64,000 nt of DNA from positions 186,001-250,000 of the forward strand of contig NZ_JAEHHL010000002.1 of NCBI RefSeq assembly GCF_016623495.1. Reading direction: 5' to 3'. The notes beneath the pieces were generated by a model that saw only the letters and a program-made list of their open reading frames with translations, ran no database searches and was not told the origin of the DNA. Origin of the DNA: Thermohalobaculum xanthum (GTDB taxonomy: Bacteria > Pseudomonadota > Alphaproteobacteria > Rhodobacterales > Rhodobacteraceae). This document shows, one piece after another, positions 37,101-46,185 of this stretch; within the stretch, counting starts at the first letter, position 1, and every line of letters begins with the position of its first letter. A program made the position numbers and the translations under genes.

Positions 37101-39785
37101 GTCAATGCTGAAGGTGAAGGTCTCGCCGGGATTGAAGTCCGGAAGATTGATGATCAGCGTCTGGTAGCCGCCTGCCGGCAGCGGGTTGATGGCGAACCCG
37201 CTGGCGTCCACCACGCCGGTGCCGCCCGCGCTGTCGACTGTGAAGGCCTTCGGCGTGCCAGCGTCACCCGTCCCATCGGTGTCCCAGAAGATATCGTCGA
37301 CGAAGGCGTCGTCGATCGTCAGTACCAGCTGCGTGATGTCCTGCGTGCCCGTATTCGTCACGGTGAACGACCCGCTGGTGAAGGTCGAGTCGGCCGCGAC
37401 GTTGACGGTGACCTCGCCCGTCGCGGCGGGCTTCGATTGGCCCTCCAGCGTGACGCTGCCCCAGTTCGCCTCGAACGGCTCATCGTTCCCCGACGTCGAC
37501 AGCAGCGTCCATGCCGGCGCGCTGAGCTTGCCGCCCACGCGATACTCGCCCTGGATGGCGTCGAGAAGGTCGCCATAGAGCTGCACCGGGTCGAAGCTCC
37601 CGGTGACGAGACCGTCGAGCGTCTGCGCCTCGTAGCGGGCGACGACGATGCCCGAGGTCGCGTCGACCTCGAAGATCAGGTCGGTCAGGAAGGTCGAGAT
37701 ATCGACGTTCGCAAGCGACGCGTTGGTTTGCCGCACGCGCAGCGCCTCGACGCCGTCAGCCTCGTAGACAAGTTCGATGTAGCCGTCGCCGATCATGAGC
37801 GACAGGAAGTCGTCCTGGTTGCCCGCGCTGAGCGCGGCGCCAACCTTCTGATCGGGCCCGCGATCCGCCAGCGGGATGCTGCGGAACGGGTTCCAGGTCT
37901 CGACGGTCAGCGTGAACATTTCCGACTGCGGCAGGAAGCCCGACTGGAAGCCGTGATACTGGTTGTTCACGCCTCCCTCGGCGCTTCCGTCCGGCGTCGC
38001 GCCGATCAGGATCGTGTTCGCGGTGCCGCCCAGGACGACATCGTCACCACCCAGGATCTCGGGATCAAACCGGTCGAGGCTCAGCGTCTCGGGCAGGTCG
38101 TCCCCGTTGGTCATGAAGCCGGTGATGCCGACGCGGAAACCCTGCTGCTGCCCGGGCAACTCGGACTCCGGCGTCGTCGACTCAAAGTCCCAGAACAAGG
38201 TCTGCCCTGCCGCCAGCGTCGTGCTCTGACCATTCGTCGCATCGTAAGCAAACGCATCGATCACGTCGGCAATGCCATCGCCGTCACGATCGGTGGGGTC
38301 CTCATTCCCGACCGACCCGTCGCCAGGTTCGAGAATCCGGATAGATCCGGTCCCGGTCAGGCCCGAGACAAAAATCAGCCCGTGGAAAGGCTCGTCCGGA
38401 CGCGGGGCCATGACGTCGATCGGTCCGCCGACCCCAAGCGAATATTCCTCGACCTTGAAGCCGCTATCGGCGACACCATCGCCGTCGTTATCAACCAGCT
38501 GGATGCGGATCATGCTCTGCGTGCCGTAGCGCACGGCCAGAATGTCCCCGACGAGGTCTCCGTCGAACGCGCCGGCGAAGGTGTACTCCGCGATGCCGTT
38601 GGTCGATTTCGACGAAAGCGCGATCGCGCCGTCCTGCGTGCCTTCCTTGAGGAAATAGGCCTCCTGGATATCCAGCATGAACTGCGGGATCAGGCTGTCG
38701 AAATCCGATGGCAGTTGCGCCAGAGGGGTACCGCTCCCATCCTGCTCGTAGAGCCCCGCGAGCGAGCCGCTCGCCCGGAACGGGTTGGGATGCCCGAAAT
38801 ACGCGCCCTCGACGATCAGGTGCAGCTGGTCCTGGTTGCTGGTCGGCGTGTCGCCCTGCTCGGGCAGGTTGGTCGCGATGACGTTGCCGTTCGAGTCGGT
38901 CGTCGTGACGACCGTGCCGCCCCAGCTGGGGTTGCCGCCGTTGTCGAATGTGAACAGCGAGCCGTTCTCGGTCTGCAGAATCTCGACGGCGTTGCGCAGA
39001 CCTGTCGCATAGAAGCTCACGGGGCCATCGGGGTCGAACTTGGCCTGGTTGAGGCCACCATTGCCGCCGAAGAGCTCGATGCTCGCGTCGACGCCTTCGT
39101 TCACACCCGACCGGGTCGGGTCATCAAGGGTCGGCAGGTTGTAGTAATAGTCCATGCCATAGGCATCGGTCTTGATGCTCATCTCGAATATGGCGGCCAG
39201 ATCGATCTTCAGGATGGCGCCTGAATATAGGTATTCGGGCAGGTACTCGAGCGGCGCCGCCGGCGCGCCAGCATTCGTGTTGCCGCCGGTGCTGACCAGC
39301 AGATAGGGATTGCCCTCGTCGTCGATTAGGTACTCGACGTCGTTGAGCAGGTGATCGTGTTGCGATCGCGGCAACCCGCGGACGAGGTCGACCTTCTCCC
39401 AGGTTCCCGACGCGTCCATCGACAGCATCGACAGGATGCCCGAGTTCGAGTCGGCGAAGGTATCGATCCGGGGGTCGTTCGAGGTCACGTAGATCACCGG
39501 GTCCTGGGCGGTCCCGGCGATGTCGAAGCCCATGACGAAGCGACCTTCGAGCGAGATCGGCGTCCCGTCGTCATTGTGGTTCTGGATCGATCCCAGCAGG
39601 TCGATCTCGTGAACCACTGTGGCAACGTAATTGCCATCATTGTCCTGCTCGATGTCGAAGGCATAGATCACGCCCATGAGGCTCGATGCGTAAAGCAGGC
39701 CGTCGGGACCAAACTCCATGTGGGTGATGTTGCTGATGTCCTCGCCGTCAGCCCGCACGAGAGTTTTTTCGACGAAATCCGCCAT
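34170..39785 (-). CDS. Giant multidomain protein: beta-propeller, VCBS/cadherin-type repeats and three malectin-like domains
   Basis: 1871 residues without signal peptide. Residues ~1-480 look like a glucose/sorbosone-dehydrogenase-type beta-propeller (FGPDGLLYASS at 25, SGAILKIDL). Near 505 lies DRDGDGIADVIDAF, a calcium-loop-like repeat. About 510-1080 is beta-rich and unassigned. About 1080-1200 is a VCBS-type domain (NVLSNDSDPDGDGLTVSKVN). Malectin-like domains follow at ~1200-1345 and ~1370-1530, split by a nine-proline linker, then a VCBS/cadherin pair (~1535-1710) and a third malectin-like domain (~1715-1871). Malectin domains bind di- and oligosaccharides. The leaderless start and the DDLVV end fit type I secretion. 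Predicted role: surface protein that binds the secreted polysaccharide. The start has GGAGG five bases before 39785. Confidence 0.82.
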   Translation of the reverse strand: MADFVEKTLVRADGEDISNITHMEFGPDGLLYASSLMGVIYAFDIEQDNDGNYVATVVHEIDLLGSIQNHNDDGTPISLEGRFVMGFDIAGTAQDPVIYVTSNDPRIDTFADSNSGILSMLSMDASGTWEKVDLVRGLPRSQHDHLLNDVEYLIDDEGNPYLLVSTGGNTNAGAPAAPLEYLPEYLYSGAILKIDLAAIFEMSIKTDAYGMDYYYNLPTLDDPTRSGVNEGVDASIELFGGNGGLNQAKFDPDGPVSFYATGLRNAVEILQTENGSLFTFDNGGNPSWGGTVVTTTDSNGNVIATNLPEQGDTPTSNQDQLHLIVEGAYFGHPNPFRASGSLAGLYEQDGSGTPLAQLPSDFDSLIPQFMLDIQEAYFLKEGTQDGAIALSSKSTNGIAEYTFAGAFDGDLVGDILAVRYGTQSMIRIQLVDNDGDGVADSGFKVEEYSLGVGGPIDVMAPRPDEPFHGLIFVSGLTGTGSIRILEPGDGSVGNEDPTDRDGDGIADVIDAFAYDATNGQSTTLAAGQTLFWDFESTTPESELPGQQQGFRVGITGFMTNGDDLPETLSLDRFDPEILGGDDVVLGGTANTILIGATPDGSAEGGVNNQYHGFQSGFLPQSEMFTLTVETWNPFRSIPLADRGPDQKVGAALSAGNQDDFLSLMIGDGYIELVYEADGVEALRVRQTNASLANVDISTFLTDLIFEVDATSGIVVARYEAQTLDGLVTGSFDPVQLYGDLLDAIQGEYRVGGKLSAPAWTLLSTSGNDEPFEANWGSVTLEGQSKPAATGEVTVNVAADSTFTSGSFTVTNTGTQDITQLVLTIDDAFVDDIFWDTDGTGDAGTPKAFTVDSAGGTGVVDASGFAINPLPAGGYQTLIINLPDFNPGETFTFSIDVDPRSASGFGSGSPQGAISGLELTGTMVTAVFADGTSATGELFGTGLSSSKAIVNDALAAPVTMTLGTLSNGQRGFVADASQVLQLQGEPNARVAVLIGQGDTLPDDASGVGLLPSALDFNSIEGLSIQYVTLNSSGFGSLNLSLIDPDPNDPNDGVYRLMAAVVDGSNNIAGRVGAGITVTVGSGGDNEAPIAANDNDAIFTSEIATGNVLSNDSDPDGDGLTVSKVNGAASSVGQTVTLPSGALLTLNANGSYSYNTNGQFSGLAPGEQTIDTFTYEVSDGNGGFDTATVRITVTGEVEKGALITAINVGGGGYAAVDTNIFYSADPGVSGGLISYRNRTDVSVPGTQDDPLYQQYGFGSFSYDIAVPEDGVYIVELGFIEPWATGTGQRVFDVALEGVAAGSFDNIDLYAVGGGTVGPIKLTQVVTVSDGVLDLDFTPIANNAILSSIEVYSISDDPPPPPPPPPPDPDLVLVKAVNFGGGSYTAQDGTFFEADPGPVASGPTATRYKPELSFAGTEDDFLLETYRFADGQAGGTGFSYDFVLDAGDYLVQLMFAEPWATSSGQRQFDVAFEGVVPTAFNNIDVFATAGALNLYTVEYTVTVSDGVLDLDFLSEAGFNNAIAQAVAIYRINDGGNILTPDVASTNEDENVLIDVLANDDPAATLKSVGSALNGSVSIESGQIRYTPDADFFGTDSFIYTATKDGTDYSTTVSVNVAPVNDDPENVALTGSTVSESAPAGTVVGSLSAFDPDGDNLVFSISDPRFAVNGTNVVVAPGADLSVGADTAVPVTITADDQNGGIATLDTSITITDSPTGSPTLVAAYNVGGGAFLASTGINYAADPGATAGELRNRSGNAISNTVDDVLYQTYRFGADFSYAIDLPTAGEYIVTLELMEPWFTSSGERIFDVALEGSVTGDFDDIDVFALTASSFEALTLSNTVTVSDGTLNIDFTASANNAIISGISIYALDDLVV

Positions 39786-40659
39786 CATGACCTCCAACCG
39801 TCAGAGCTTTTTACGCCTGCCCGCAGTGACCACCGCGTCGGCGAAACCGTGACCCGTCGCCGACGACGCGAGGCGCCAGCGCGGCGCTCGCTTTCCACTC
39901 GGCAGCGAGAATCGAGGGGCGCGCAGGCTGCGCTCGCAACCCGCGCGGGGGCTGTGCGCAGGCGCGCCCGGCGGCGACATGGCCGGGAAGACGCGCACAG
40001 CTCGCGCAAATCCCCCTCCACGCGCGAAACGATGTCGCGCGGTGGCGGTAGATATCTGGATTCATAGATGTATCTCTGGCGCCGCGCGAAACTCCCGAAG
40101 GAACTCGCAAACGGCTCGACGAAATTTCGTCTGCGGATCCGCCCTTCGGGAGTACACGCACCAGTTCCCGAGTCTTGGCCGGACCAACATGAGCAAACTG
40201 CAACCATTGGCTGCGCTTTCTAAGCGAACTTGACAGACTCATACGGCTGTCCCCGCGTGCGAGATTGCACCTATAGGGATGACCGACCACACTCGCGTTC
40301 AACTTAAGGGAGAATGCCTCAGCAGCGCTCGCGCCGCAACTGCCCGCATGAAAAAATCTGCCGACGATGCGCGCTCTGTGGCTGCGGAACACCGGGCAAA
40401 TCTAAGCCGATGCCACATTTTCGGGCGGAACGGTGCGGCGTTTTTTCGCCCTGGAAAAATTGGACCTCATGATCTCGCCCGCATCTGCGATCGAACGGGC
40501 ACTTCGGCGGCTCAAGGGCCTACGGCGGGCAGACTGATTCGACCCTGTCCGAGCAGCCGCGCGTTAGATGCTGCGCCTCGCCTGCCGGCCTCCACGGCGG
40601 TAACGGCCGGTCATGGAAACGGACGTTCTGCGCCCGATCGCCCTGCGCGGCCGGACACG
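39786..40659. other. Long gene-free interval upstream of the giant gene
   Basis: 874 bases with no convincing coding frame. It should hold the promoter and leader of the malectin-protein gene. It contains an 11-base inverted repeat ACTCCCGAAGG / CCTTCGGGAGT (40091-40101 and 40143-40153) enclosing the perfect 14-base palindrome GACGAAATTTCGTC (40118-40131). The part around 40170-40450 is AT-richer than the window average. Confidence 0.6.
40091..40153. repeat. Nested inverted repeats upstream of the malectin-protein gene
   Basis: Outer arms of 11 bases, perfect complement, separated by 41 bases. The inner palindrome of 14 bases is centred at 40124/40125. It lies about 310-370 bases upstream of the start at 39785 and could be a leader-RNA structure or a regulator-binding array. 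Confidence 0.7.
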
Positions 40660-41553
40660 TCAGGACCGGCGGGCTGCCCCGCCCAAAAGCCTTCGCGAGT
40701 ACTCGAAGAGCGTTAGACCATAGAGCGAGACAAGGAGCCCGATCACCTCGATCTTCTCGACCGGCGACTCGCCATGCGAGCGAAGGACGCGCAAGCTGCG
40801 CGCAGCTGTCGATCTGGTCGCATGCACCGGGAGCGTAAGGAACTTGATCGGGTTCTTGCTCCGGTCCCACACGCCACTCTTCACGCGAAGATGCTTTCGG
40901 ACGACCTCGCGCATCGTCCCGCGCGTGGGATGCTTGACCTCGGCCTCGTCGAGATAGACGAGCCTGTGACCCTGCGCGGTGATGCGACGCGTCAGATCGG
41001 AGTCTCCGCCCGACATCAGTGACGCGTCGAATCCGTCCACCGCCTCGATCAGCGCTTTTGCACAGAACAGGTTCGCGGTAGCCGCCACGCCCCATTTCTC
41101 GATGAACGTCTTCTGATTGAAGGCGAACAGCTTCTCGTAGTTTATGCAGGCGCGCGAAGATGCCGCGTCGGTGGCGAACAGCGTGATCTTCCCCCCGACC
41201 ACACCGATGCCCGGCTCGGCCTGAAGCCGTGCCAATCCGGCCTCCAGCCAACCCGCCGCGGGAATGCAATCGGAATCCGTGAACGCGATGAAGGTCCCGC
41301 GCGCATGCTTGAGGCCCGTATTCCGAGCCGAATAAGAGCCCTTCTTCGGCTCGGTCAGCACGCGCACCCAGTCGAAAGACCGGGCGACCTCGGGGGTGTC
41401 GTCGGTCGACGCGTTGTCGACGACGATGACCTCGAACTTCTCCCTGCCAAGGGTCTGCGTACCGAGCGCTTCGAGACAGAGCCGAAGCCGCTCCGGGTCG
41501 TTCCAGACGGGGACAATGACGGAGATCGGCACGCCCGCATCGTCCTGCGACAT
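40660..41553 (-). CDS. Glycosyltransferase, GT2 family
   Basis: 297 residues, GT-A fold. It begins ISVIVPVWNDPERLRLCLEA, with the nucleotide-binding DNASTDD and the metal-binding TDSDCIP (D-x-D). GGDSDLTRRI contributes the catalytic ED-like motif. The C-terminus is basic and ends in a hydrophobic stretch (VIGLLVSLYGLTLFEY) that may sit on the membrane. It should transfer a sugar to the growing repeat unit. GAGGGAAG supports the start. It is divergent from the deacetylase gene. Confidence 0.87.
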   Translation of the reverse strand: MSQDDAGVPISVIVPVWNDPERLRLCLEALGTQTLGREKFEVIVVDNASTDDTPEVARSFDWVRVLTEPKKGSYSARNTGLKHARGTFIAFTDSDCIPAAGWLEAGLARLQAEPGIGVVGGKITLFATDAASSRACINYEKLFAFNQKTFIEKWGVAATANLFCAKALIEAVDGFDASLMSGGDSDLTRRITAQGHRLVYLDEAEVKHPTRGTMREVVRKHLRVKSGVWDRSKNPIKFLTLPVHATRSTAARSLRVLRSHGESPVEKIEVIGLLVSLYGLTLFEYSRRLLGGAARRS

Positions 41554-41849
41554 GATACACTTCCCTCGCCAACGCCACGCCCGAAACAAACCTATGGCGT
41601 AGCGCAAAAAACTATCGCCGATCCTCGCTCTACCAGCAACCCAAGACTCCGACCGAACACCCGCAAGCGGCACGGAACTGGTTGTGGATGATGGGGAATC
41701 GCGGCCGGAAACCGCTTGGCACCACGGATTTCCCGACCGTAGGATCAACCGTGGGCATCGACCCGACATGGCTTTCACGACCGGCGATGCCGCATCGCCA
41801 AACACCGCGCATCCGACCACAGGCGGCCGCACGGCCGACGAACCGAAGC
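41554..41849. promoter_or_regulatory. Divergent promoter region, GT2 / deacetylase
   Basis: 296 bases without a convincing gene. An in-frame extension of the deacetylase frame starts at 41682 but shows no conserved content. No consensus promoter pair was clear. Confidence 0.4.
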
Positions 41850-42935
41850 ATGACCCTTGACCTCAGACCTCCCGCCGCGGCCGTGGCACGCGCGGCCCTC
41901 AGGCGGCTCGTGATAGCCGGCGGCCTCGAGGTCTCGGCCCTCGCATCGCGTACCGGCCTGGCCCCGCAGACGGCGGGGCTCGGGCTCGTCTTCATGCTTC
42001 ATCACGTAAGGCGGCACCGGCCCCAATCATTCGACCCCAACGCGCTGCTCTCGATCACGCCGTCATTCCTCGATGCGGCGCTTGCCCGGCTCAAGGCCCT
42101 TGGCCTTCGGCCGGTCGATCTCGCCGAGATCCCGGCCGCGGTGACGAACAACGATCCGGGCGATCCGGTCTTCGCGGTGACGCTCGACGACGGATATCGC
42201 AACAACCTCGAGGAAGCGCTTCCGGTTTTCGAGAAGCACGGTGTCCCCTTCACAGTCTTCGTGACCAGCGGCTTCGTCGAGCGCCGGTTCACGCTCTGGT
42301 GGGAAACCGCCGAGCGGCTCCTGCGCGCAGCGCCCGAGGTGTCGATCGATTTCGGGGATGGCGCCCAGCGCTTCCGGACGGCGACGCACGCGCAGAAATC
42401 CGCCCTCTTCGATGCGCTTTTCCCGGTGATGACCGGTCCATCGCAACTCGCAGCGATCGAGGGCTTGAATGCCGCAGCGCGAGGCGCCGGCATCGATCCG
42501 CTCGTCATCACGGACCAACTGATCATGACCGAGGCCGAACTGCGACGCCTTTCCGCGCATCCCCTCGCGCGGCTCGAGCCGCATACCGTCAGCCATGTCG
42601 CTCTCGCTCAGGTCGGTGCCAAGCAGCTGCGCGACGAGATCGCGGAGTCTTGCGGGCGGCTTCGTGAGTGGACAGGGCGAGAGCCGTGCGCCTTCGCCTA
42701 TCCCTACGGCTTTCTCAGCACAGCTGGCGCGCGCGAGTTCGACGCCACGCGCGACGCGGGGCTCGCGCTGGCAGTCACAACGCGGCCCGCCATGCTTGGT
42801 CCGCGTCACGCGGCAACACCTCACAACTTGCCAAGGGTTGCGCTCAACGGCCACTTCCAGAAGCCCCGCTTCGTCGACGCCCTCGCCTCCGGCCTCCCGT
42901 TTCGCGTCTCCGGACTGATCAGGAAAGGCGGTTAG
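41850..42935 (+). CDS. Polysaccharide deacetylase family protein
   Basis: 361 residues. NodB-homology motifs: TLDDGYRNN (motif 1, with the catalytic and metal-binding Asp pair), HTVSH (motif 2, metal-binding His pair), CAFAYPYG (motif 3). The enzyme would remove N- or O-acetyl groups from a glycan, using a divalent metal. No signal peptide was clear with the ATG at 41850, so action on a cytoplasmic intermediate, or membrane tethering, is possible. Tail overlaps the convergent GT4 gene by 4 bases. Confidence 0.85.
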   Translation: MTLDLRPPAAAVARAALRRLVIAGGLEVSALASRTGLAPQTAGLGLVFMLHHVRRHRPQSFDPNALLSITPSFLDAALARLKALGLRPVDLAEIPAAVTNNDPGDPVFAVTLDDGYRNNLEEALPVFEKHGVPFTVFVTSGFVERRFTLWWETAERLLRAAPEVSIDFGDGAQRFRTATHAQKSALFDALFPVMTGPSQLAAIEGLNAAARGAGIDPLVITDQLIMTEAELRRLSAHPLARLEPHTVSHVALAQVGAKQLRDEIAESCGRLREWTGREPCAFAYPYGFLSTAGAREFDATRDAGLALAVTTRPAMLGPRHAATPHNLPRVALNGHFQKPRFVDALASGLPFRVSGLIRKGG

Positions 42936-44068
42936 GCGACGGCATCGCGGGCGGCTGGCCCGGCGCAAATCGCATCATAGATCGCCCTGACCCGCGCCGC
43001 ATGCGCGGCGGGCGAGACATCGGCCCGAAGGCCCTCACGTTTCTCTTGCGGCAGCCTGAACGCATCGCGCGACTGCATCACCCGCACGGCGACATCGGCG
43101 AACTCGGACGGGAGCGCCAGCTTCGGGACAGCAGCGCCTCCGCCCCAGCGGCGCACGATCTCGCCCTGACCCGCGTCGTCCGTGACGACATAGGGGATCC
43201 CGCAAAGCGCCGCTTCGACAGGGGTCCTGCCGAATGGCTCGTCGATCGCCGGGGCAAGCAGCAGGTCGATGAGCGCGAGATTGCCCTCGATCGGCGAGCG
43301 GAACCCCGCGACCCGAACCTTGTCCCCGATGCCAAGCGCACGCGCCTGCGCCTCGAGCTGCTCGCGGCTGAATTCCCTGTCCCGGCCGAACATGACGAAG
43401 ACGGCATTGGGCATGCGCGCCGCGATCTCCTGCGCCGCGTCGATGAAGAAGTCCGGCCGCTTCCGGTCTGCCAGGTTGCCCAGGAACCCGAACACGGCTG
43501 CGTCCCCGGGCAGACCGAACTCGGTGTGCAACTGGCGCCGATCCGTCGCCGCAAGGACGTCAGTCTCGACCTTGATCGGGTTGGTAATGACGGTTACCTC
43601 GCGATCGGGCAGGAAGCCGAGGTTGCCGCGGCAGACATCCGAGATCGTGATCGTATGATCCATCGTTCTCAGCAGGCTGCGCTTTACCGCATTCATTCTT
43701 GGTAGCGCGCGATGGTGATAGACGCTCCGCAACCCAAGGAGCCGCGCCGCCGGCTGCCATGCAAATGCAGCCTCGAGGTCATTGTAGTGCACGACTGCCG
43801 GCGTCCCGCTCTGAAGGGCAGCGAGCCGCCTGCGCCGGTGAAGGACACCTCCCACGTAGCGCACGACATCGCGCCGGCGGATGGGACCCTCACCCGAGGG
43901 AAAGAACGGCAGCCCGCGCCGTCTGACCTCGTCCGCAACCTGCGTCGTCTCGCCGGCCACGATCGTCGCGGAAACGTCGCCCTGTGCCAGCAAGCCCTCG
44001 ATCAGGGTCATGGCCGATACATGGCTGCCGCCAAGGCCATCTCCGGTGAAGGGGAAGATCACGTGCAT
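42932..44068 (-). CDS. Glycosyltransferase, GT4 family
   Basis: 378 residues. It starts MHVIFPFTGDGLGGSHVSAM, with AVVHYNDLEAAFAW, VFGFLGNLADRKRPDFFIDA in the donor domain and IDEPFGRTPVEAALCG holding the conserved E-x7-E. It adds a sugar to the repeat unit. The start is uncertain: a GTG at 44116 would add 16 residues and sit nine bases after the ABC transporter stop. No good ribosome-binding site was seen for either. It is co-directional with the ABC transporter. Confidence 0.84.
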   Translation of the reverse strand: MHVIFPFTGDGLGGSHVSAMTLIEGLLAQGDVSATIVAGETTQVADEVRRRGLPFFPSGEGPIRRRDVVRYVGGVLHRRRRLAALQSGTPAVVHYNDLEAAFAWQPAARLLGLRSVYHHRALPRMNAVKRSLLRTMDHTITISDVCRGNLGFLPDREVTVITNPIKVETDVLAATDRRQLHTEFGLPGDAAVFGFLGNLADRKRPDFFIDAAQEIAARMPNAVFVMFGRDREFSREQLEAQARALGIGDKVRVAGFRSPIEGNLALIDLLLAPAIDEPFGRTPVEAALCGIPYVVTDDAGQGEIVRRWGGGAAVPKLALPSEFADVAVRVMQSRDAFRLPQEKREGLRADVSPAAHAARVRAIYDAICAGPAARDAVA

Positions 44069-44125
44069 GTCAGCCGACGCGGTTGCCGCGGTAGGCAGGA
44101 AGGACGGCGTGAGCACGCGCGCGGA

Positions 44126-45943
44126 TCATGCTGTGAGCTCGCCACACATCTTTCGGAACGACTCGTTTTGCGACAGCAACTCGTCGAACGAACCCTCGGC
44201 GCTCAGCTGTCCCCTGTTGATCAGGAATATCTTCTCGCATTCGCGGACCGTGCTCAGCCGATGCGCGATCAGGATGATTGTCTTGCTGCTGGTGAGATTG
44301 TGCACGGCTTCCATCACCGCGCGCTCGGTGATGTTGTCAAGCGCCGACGTCGCCTCGTCCAGAACGATCATTTCGGGGTCGTGATAAAGCGCCCGCGCGA
44401 TACCGATGCGCTGGCGCTGCCCGCCCGACAGCCGGATGCCGTTCTCGCCGATCTGGGTGTCGTAGCCGCCCGGCAATTCCTTGAGCACGAAGTCATGAAG
44501 CCGCGCCACGCGCGCCGCGCGCTCGACCGCGCCCCGGTCGATCCGTCCTGCCGGGACCCCAAAAGCAATGTTTCCGGCGACCGTATCATCGGTGAGGAAG
44601 ATGTGCTGTGGCACATAACCGATGCATTTCTGCCAGGCCTGCAGCGCGTCAGCATCAACCTCGGCACCATCGACCAGCAATTGGCCGGAATCGGGCTTCA
44701 GCAGCCCGAGAATGATGTCAACGAGGGTTGTCTTTCCCGACCCCGTGCTGCCGACGAAGGCGACCGTGGTGTTGGCACGGATCGATAGCGTAAGATCCCG
44801 GATCGCGTCCCGGTCGGAACCCGGATAGCGGAAGGTGACGCGCCGCAGTTCAATCCCGTCATCGATGCGCATTGGTGGGACGTCGGCTCCGGAGGAGTTC
44901 CGCTGCGGCAGAACCGCCACTCCGGGCAGCGAACGAAGGCTGTGATAGATCGCGTCGAGCGCCGCATGCGCCGCACGCATCTTGCTCACGCCGCGATAGA
45001 TGTGCTGCGTGATCGGGAACAGGCGGATGCCCGCGAACGCATAGAGGCCGATGATCGGCAGCACGTTCCCCAGGTCGCCATTGCTCTCTGCCAGCTTTAG
45101 GAGAACGACCAGAAGAATGCCGCCAAGCAGCACCGCCTCGAGGACGTGACGGGGCAGTTCGCCAATCAGTTCGCGCGCGGCGCGGTTGCGCGCAAGCCGC
45201 TTTGCGGGCGCTCGAAAGCGGTCGAGAAACTCACCCTCCATGCCGTGCAGCTTGACGTGCTTGATGCCGCCGAAGGTTTCGCTCACGACGTGAAACCGGT
45301 CGCGATTGGCAAGCACGGCTTCGGTCCCGAGCCGTGCGAGCCGGCCCCGCGAAAAGAGATAGATGAGCCCGTAGAATCCACCGATGACCCCCGCTACCGA
45401 CAGGGCCATCAGCGGATCCGCGACAAGCAGCACCAATGTCATCGCGATCGCGATTACGACGTAACTGATGGTCCGCACGGCGGGAAGGATCGCGTTATTC
45501 ACGACCTCGTCCACCTCAGAGAGGATATTCTTCCCCAGATGCGCGCTGTGATGCGTCAGGAACCAGACATAGTTTTGACACAGATAGTACCGCAGTAGGC
45601 GATAGCTCAGCGTGTAGCTGCGCATCTGGCCAAAACGCGTCACCGCGTAGAGCGTCGCCATCTTCACGGCCATGCCGACGAGGATGATGCAGAAGACGCC
45701 GGCCCCCAGCGCCATCAGGAAGCTGTTGGAATTCTGGAACCCGCCCGCCTCGTAGAGCCCGGACAGGATCTCGTTGCGCCCGATCACGCCCGGGTCGGAA
45801 AGGACCTTGAGGAAGGGGAAGACCGAGGCAACCCCGCCAGCCTCGAACAGTCCCATGATCAGCACCATGCAGATCACGAGCGCGAATCGGCGCTTCTCGC
45901 GCGGTCCGAGCAACGACAGGATCTTACGATAGACGCGGATCAT
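44126..45943 (-). CDS. ABC half-transporter (lipid-linked oligosaccharide flippase type)
   Basis: 605 residues: a six-segment membrane domain (about 20-320) and an ATPase domain with Walker A GSTGSGKTT, signature LSGGQRQRIG, Walker B MIVLDEATSALD and the switch His in AHRLST. The fusion type matches MsbA/PglK. No Wzx-type flippase was found anywhere in the locus, so this is the best candidate to flip the undecaprenyl-linked repeat unit. The start at 45943 has GAGGGTG upstream. Confidence 0.87.
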   Translation of the reverse strand: MIRVYRKILSLLGPREKRRFALVICMVLIMGLFEAGGVASVFPFLKVLSDPGVIGRNEILSGLYEAGGFQNSNSFLMALGAGVFCIILVGMAVKMATLYAVTRFGQMRSYTLSYRLLRYYLCQNYVWFLTHHSAHLGKNILSEVDEVVNNAILPAVRTISYVVIAIAMTLVLLVADPLMALSVAGVIGGFYGLIYLFSRGRLARLGTEAVLANRDRFHVVSETFGGIKHVKLHGMEGEFLDRFRAPAKRLARNRAARELIGELPRHVLEAVLLGGILLVVLLKLAESNGDLGNVLPIIGLYAFAGIRLFPITQHIYRGVSKMRAAHAALDAIYHSLRSLPGVAVLPQRNSSGADVPPMRIDDGIELRRVTFRYPGSDRDAIRDLTLSIRANTTVAFVGSTGSGKTTLVDIILGLLKPDSGQLLVDGAEVDADALQAWQKCIGYVPQHIFLTDDTVAGNIAFGVPAGRIDRGAVERAARVARLHDFVLKELPGGYDTQIGENGIRLSGGQRQRIGIARALYHDPEMIVLDEATSALDNITERAVMEAVHNLTSSKTIILIAHRLSTVRECEKIFLINRGQLSAEGSFDELLSQNESFRKMCGELTA

Positions 45944-46146
45944 CACACCCTCGCACGCGCTTCCGCTCCACCTTGCCGGGGCCGGCTGCACTCCCCGGCC
46001 CGCATTTCGCCGCCCTGCGGTTCGCGCTCGCGGCACGCATCGCTCGTCGACTCCTCCGGTCGGACACGGCACATCTAGAATGAGAACGATTTGGGCGGCT
46101 TACAACTGGAATCACAACCGTTGAGGCAGATCTCGCCGCCAAATCG

Positions 46147-46174
46147 CCCCGTGCGGCGCAAACGCCGCACGGGG
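46147..46174 (-). terminator. Terminator hairpin after the sugar-transferase gene
   Basis: Twelve-base-pair perfect stem CCCCGTGCGGCG / CGCCGCACGGGG with a four-base loop, just past the stop at 46186 on the minus strand. The tail is CGATTTGG, so the T-run is short. Confidence 0.8.
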
Positions 46175-46185
46175 ATGCTGCAAAA

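Noticed and set aside
37437-39224. 595-residue plus-strand frame inside the giant malectin-protein gene
   Set aside because: Antisense shadow with high Arg, His and Val content and no recognisable motif. The minus-strand frame has clear domains.
40230-40275. TTGACA near 40230 as a sigma-70 promoter with TATAGG downstream
   Set aside because: The spacing between the two boxes is about 36 bases, far from 16-18.
40279-40716. Possible 145-residue gene in the gap upstream of the malectin protein
   Set aside because: No ribosome-binding site, no motif, and it runs into the GT2 gene antisense. Treated as non-coding.
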